Positions 15,306 through 17,518 of a DNA stretch of 17,518 nt are shown here, piece after piece. Source of the stretch: Brumimicrobium sp965659845 (GTDB taxonomy: Bacteria > Bacteroidota > Bacteroidia > Flavobacteriales_D > Crocinitomicaceae). The notes below the pieces were generated by a model. The model did no database searches, was not told the origin of the DNA, and saw nothing but the letters and a program-made list of their open reading frames with translations. The translations under genes were made by a program, and so were the position numbers. Location of the stretch: the NCBI GenBank assembly GCA_965659845.1, contig CBFHXS010000053.1, positions 1 to 17,518 on the forward strand. The letters run 5' to 3'. Each line of letters begins with the position of its first letter. The first letter of the stretch is position 1.

Positions 15306-17102
15306 CTAATCGTTCAACTTCAAAACAGCAAGAAAAGCTTCTTGAGGAACCTCTACTCTTCCCACTTGACGCATTCTCTTTTTACCTTGCTTTTGCTTTT
15401 CAAGAAGCTTTCTTTTTCGAGAAATATCTCCTCCATAACATTTCGCAGTCACATCCTTACGAAGAGCCTTGATCGTTTCCCTCGCGATTATTTTCGCTCC
15501 GATAGCTGCCTGTATAGGGATTTCAAACTGTTGACGCGGAATCAATTCTTTCAATTTGTTACAAATCTTTTTTCCTAAATCAAATGAATTTGAGCGGTGA
15601 ACCAATGCAGAAAGTGCATCTACCTGCTCATGATTCAATAGGACATCCATTTTCACCAAATCAGATTGTTGATATCCTATTGGGTGATAATCAAAAGAAG
15701 CATAACCACGAGAAACAGATTTCAGTCGATCATAAAAATCAAATACGATTTCTGCCATTGGCATATGAAACGTAATCTCGACTCTGTCTTGAGTTAAATA
15801 GATCTGATTTTGTAACTCCCCTCTTTTCTCTATGCATAAATTCATTACCTGCCCGATAAAATCGGACTTCGTAATAACTTGTGCCTTAATGTAAGGTTCT
15901 TCAATATACTCAACACCAGCAGGGTCGGGAAGTTCAGATGGGTTGTTAACGATAATCTTTTCTTCTGGATTTTTTCGCATATAGCAGAAATAAGAAACGT
16001 TAGGAACCGTTGTGATTACGGTCATGTTAAACTCCCTTTCTAATCGCTCCTGAATTATTTCCATATGAAGCATTCCTAAGAATCCACATCTAAAACCAAA
16101 CCCAAGTGCCGCTGAAGACTCTGGCTCAAACACAAGTGATGAATCATTCAACTGAAGCTTTTCCATTGAATACCTCAACTCTTCAAAATCATCTGTGTCA
16201 ACAGGATAAATACCGGCAAATACCATTGGTTTAACATCCTCAAAACCTTTTACAGCTTCTTCACAAGGGTTCTCCAAAGTGGTTATCGTTTCACCAACCT
16301 TTACTTCTTTTGCTTGCTTAATTCCAGAAATTATGTAGCCAACATCTCCTGTTGAAACCTTGTTTTTTGGAACGGGCTGCATCTTCAAAATCCCGACTTC
16401 GTCAGCATCATATGTTTTACCAGTATTTACATACTGTATCTTATCTCCTTTGCGTATAGTGCCATTTAATACACGATAATATGCTATAATACCACGAAAC
16501 GGGTTGAACACTGAGTCAAATATCATCGCCTGAAGAGGTGCATTCTCTTCACCTTTTGGAGCAGGTACTCTATTGATAACTGCATCTAATATTTTATCTA
16601 CCCCTAAACCCGTCTTTCCAGAAGCAGGAATGACGTCTCCTGGATCACAGCCAATAAGATCAACAATTTGATCGGTTACTTCTTCTGGCTCAGCACCAGG
16701 TAAATCCATTTTATTTAAAATAGGAATAATCTCTAGGTCGTGTTCTAATGCTAAATAAAGGTTAGAGATGGTTTGTGCCTCGATACCTTGAGATGCATCC
16801 ACGATGAGTAAAGCTCCTTCACATGCAGCAATAGATCTGGAAACCTCATATGAAAAATCAACATGACCTGGTGTGTCTATCAGATTTAATATATAGTCCT
16901 CTCCTTCATGCGTATAATTCATCTGTATAGCATGACTCTTTATGGTTATACCTCGCTCTCGCTCTAGGTCCATATCATCTAATGCTTGATCTTGCATATC
17001 GCGGTCGGAAATAGTGCCTGTTGTCTGTAAAAGTCGATCGGCCAATGTACTTTTCCCATGATCTATATGCGCAATAATGCAAAAGTTTCGAATATTCTTC
17101 AT
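15306..17102 (-). CDS. lepA: Elongation factor 4 (LepA), ribosome-associated GTPase
   Basis: This 598-residue translational GTPase acts on ribosomes during initiation/elongation and stress. GTPase motifs are G1 AHIDHGKS (11-18), G2 in RERGITIKS (48-56), G3 DTPGH (76-80) and G4 NKMD (130-133). The EF-G-like domains II, III and V follow, then the LepA-specific C-terminal domain, which ends with the basic segment SRKRKLLEKQKQGKKRMRQV. Its length is nearly that of the 599-residue E. coli protein. The frame can be opened one codon earlier at a TTG (17105), but the ATG at 17102 is the natural start. It appears monocistronic; the LysE gene downstream has its own -7 element. Confidence 0.97.
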   Translation of the reverse strand: MKNIRNFCIIAHIDHGKSTLADRLLQTTGTISDRDMQDQALDDMDLERERGITIKSHAIQMNYTHEGEDYILNLIDTPGHVDFSYEVSRSIAACEGALLIVDASQGIEAQTISNLYLALEHDLEIIPILNKMDLPGAEPEEVTDQIVDLIGCDPGDVIPASGKTGLGVDKILDAVINRVPAPKGEENAPLQAMIFDSVFNPFRGIIAYYRVLNGTIRKGDKIQYVNTGKTYDADEVGILKMQPVPKNKVSTGDVGYIISGIKQAKEVKVGETITTLENPCEEAVKGFEDVKPMVFAGIYPVDTDDFEELRYSMEKLQLNDSSLVFEPESSAALGFGFRCGFLGMLHMEIIQERLEREFNMTVITTVPNVSYFCYMRKNPEEKIIVNNPSELPDPAGVEYIEEPYIKAQVITKSDFIGQVMNLCIEKRGELQNQIYLTQDRVEITFHMPMAEIVFDFYDRLKSVSRGYASFDYHPIGYQQSDLVKMDVLLNHEQVDALSALVHRSNSFDLGKKICNKLKELIPRQQFEIPIQAAIGAKIIARETIKALRKDVTAKCYGGDISRKRKLLEKQKQGKKRMRQVGRVEVPQEAFLAVLKLND

Positions 17103-17127
17103 CAAGTATAATTTGTTTGTGCTACCT

Positions 17128-17135
17128 AAAATATA
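17128..17135 (-). promoter_or_regulatory. Possible -7 promoter element of lepA
   Basis: TATATTTT on the minus strand matches TAnnTTTG at all but the last fixed base and lies 25 bases before the lepA ATG. No -33 TTG is evident. Confidence 0.35.
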
Positions 17136-17250
17136 GGCGCGAGAATCTTTGCGAATTTAAGAGAAATTAGTCATTTATCCACTGATTAGTCTATGAGATT
17201 AAGAAGTATCAGCAGTAATGTAATCCTTAAACCAAGAAAGGAGCTAACAA

Positions 17251-17292
17251 ATGTCAACTCCTATCTTAAACACTACTGCTTATGAAACCTAA
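17251..17292 (+). CDS. Possible 13-residue leader peptide with strong Shine-Dalgarno
   Basis: The ATG at 17251 opens a 13-codon frame, MSTPILNTTAYET, ending at TAA (17290-17292). It is preceded, 7 bases away, by AGAAAGGAG (17235-17243), a nine-base perfect complement to the 16S rRNA 3' end. That is striking because Bacteroidota genes rarely carry such sites, and none of the real genes in this window shows a comparable one. The peptide is threonine-rich (4 of 13). AGGAG of the site could pair with CTCCT at 17258-17262 and hide it. A leader peptide role in attenuation is inferred from the terminator about 150 bases downstream. Confidence 0.4.
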   Translation: MSTPILNTTAYET

Positions 17293-17293
17293 C
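17271..17293 (+). repeat. Direct repeat copy 1 (23 bp)
   Basis: This copy matches the sequence at 17473-17495 in 22 of 23 bases (G versus A at the eighth base). It contains ACTACTGCTT then ATGAAACCTA, and overlaps the end of the 13-codon ORF. Confidence 0.85.
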
Positions 17294-17319
17294 ATTGCAT
17301 ATTATCCCAAAGTTTATGC

Positions 17320-17351
17320 CAAAAAAAACAGAGCAAAATATATGCTCTGTT
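17320..17351 (-). terminator. Rho-independent terminator on the minus strand
   Basis: A perfect 9-bp stem (AACAGAGCA with TGCTCTGTT, 7-base loop) is followed on the minus strand by a run of T (eight A on the plus strand, 17321-17328, two of them in the stem). It would end a transcript entering from beyond the right edge, upstream of lepA. Confidence 0.75.
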
Positions 17352-17441
17352 CCGTTTATAAAATAAATCGTTACACTTAAAACCACAGTAAGAACAGTCA
17401 ACATATCTTATTGTTCAAACCGAACAACAGAACTAAACTAG

Positions 17442-17470
17442 AAAGAGGAGGCTGGCGCCCCCTCTTTTTT
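17442..17470 (+). terminator. Strong rho-independent terminator or attenuator on the plus strand
   Basis: An 11-bp GC-rich stem (AAAGAGGAGGC with GCCCCCTCTTT, one A-C mismatch) has loop TGGC and ends in six T. No conventional plus-strand gene precedes it after mgtE (12729), so it either ends a small RNA or acts as an attenuator for a gene to the right. The reverse direction has only a short T-run. Confidence 0.8.
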
Positions 17471-17472
17471 CA

Positions 17473-17495
17473 CACTACTACTTATGAAACCTAAC
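17473..17495 (+). repeat. Direct repeat copy 2 (23 bp)
   Basis: This is the second copy of the sequence at 17271-17293. Here ACTACTACTT occurs twice, on either side of ATGAAACCTA (17474-17503), giving a 20-base period. An ATG within it (17484) opens a frame MKPNYYLLYKL that runs off the window. Confidence 0.85.
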
Positions 17496-17518
17496 TACTA
17501 CTTATTGTATAAACTCCT

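Larger units (their letters stand above)
17103..17518. other. 416-base structured intergenic region at the right edge
   Basis: There is no long ORF on either strand. It holds the lepA upstream region (to about 17140), a strong Shine-Dalgarno sequence with a 13-codon ORF (17234-17292), a minus-strand terminator (17320-17351), a small hairpin TTGTTC-AAACC-GAACAA (17411-17427), a plus-strand terminator (17442-17470) and two copies of a 23-base sequence (17271-17293 and 17473-17495). CTGTTC at 17347-17352 can also pair with GAACAG at 17392-17397, an alternative to the first hairpin. The arrangement fits a regulatory leader for a plus-strand gene beginning at or after the window edge, but this cannot be confirmed here. 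Confidence 0.6.

Noticed and set aside
17282..17380. 32-codon ORF (MKPNIAYYPK...) overlapping the 13-codon ORF
   Set aside because: It runs through the minus-strand terminator hairpin and has no ribosome-binding signal of its own; kept only as part of the repeat observation.
1..17518. CRISPR arrays, insertion sequences, prophage genes, tRNA or rRNA genes, toxin-antitoxin or defence genes
   Set aside because: None seen: no regularly spaced repeats, transposase, integrase, cloverleaf sequence or defence-type domain anywhere in the window.

Overview
The window reads as the chromosome of a member of the phylum Bacteroidota, most likely a Flavobacteriales-type organism. The sequence is AT-rich. 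Several genes are preceded by the Bacteroidota -7 promoter element TAnnTTTG, usually very close to the start codon, and Shine-Dalgarno sequences are almost absent. The gene content also fits: DUF4286 next to rsmA, DUF3108, SPOR, a YwqK/MORN-repeat secreted protein, and a SulP-carbonic anhydrase fusion. Nothing looks like a prophage, IS element, CRISPR array or tRNA/rRNA gene. This is mainly ordinary core genome.

Layout. 13-2193 (+): a YqhD-type NADPH-dependent alcohol/aldehyde reductase followed 3 nt later by a GNAT-like protein. 2198-2695 (-): a secreted SPOR-domain protein, convergent with the previous pair. 2834-5512 (+): a small secreted or lipid-anchored-looking acidic protein of unknown function, then a 759-residue SulP-STAS-beta-carbonic anhydrase fusion, closed by a terminator. 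5616-7623 (-): aspS followed by a 77-residue three-helix SemiSWEET/YgjV-like membrane protein, apparently one transcript. 7778-8773 (+): dusB, divergent from aspS with a well-formed promoter. 8774-9343: a long spacer holding a perfect 16-bp palindrome and a possible 59-codon gene. 9344-10129 (+): an exported DUF3108 protein with a strong terminator. 10215-12729 (+): DUF4286 protein overlapping rsmA, then the Mg2+ transporter mgtE with its own promoter. 12779-15207 (-): a LysE-family exporter and a secreted protein built of about 20 MORN-like repeats. 15306-17102 (-): lepA.

The last 416 bases (17103-17518) hold no conventional gene but are unusually structured. There is an ideal Shine-Dalgarno sequence in front of a 13-codon ORF, a minus-strand terminator, a second hairpin, and a strong plus-strand terminator with no gene upstream of it on that strand. 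A 23-base sequence is also repeated 202 bases apart (22/23 identical). The layout resembles an attenuator/leader region for a gene beyond the right edge, but the window ends too soon to prove it. This is the part that most deserves a second look.

By function, the window serves translation (aspS, dusB, rsmA, lepA), ion and CO2/bicarbonate handling (SulP-CA, mgtE), export and envelope roles (LysE, SPOR, DUF3108, MORN protein) and carbonyl detoxification (YqhD). Start codons were moved inward from the longest possible ORF for the SPOR gene, aspS, dusB, the MORN gene and lepA; reasons are given in each entry.
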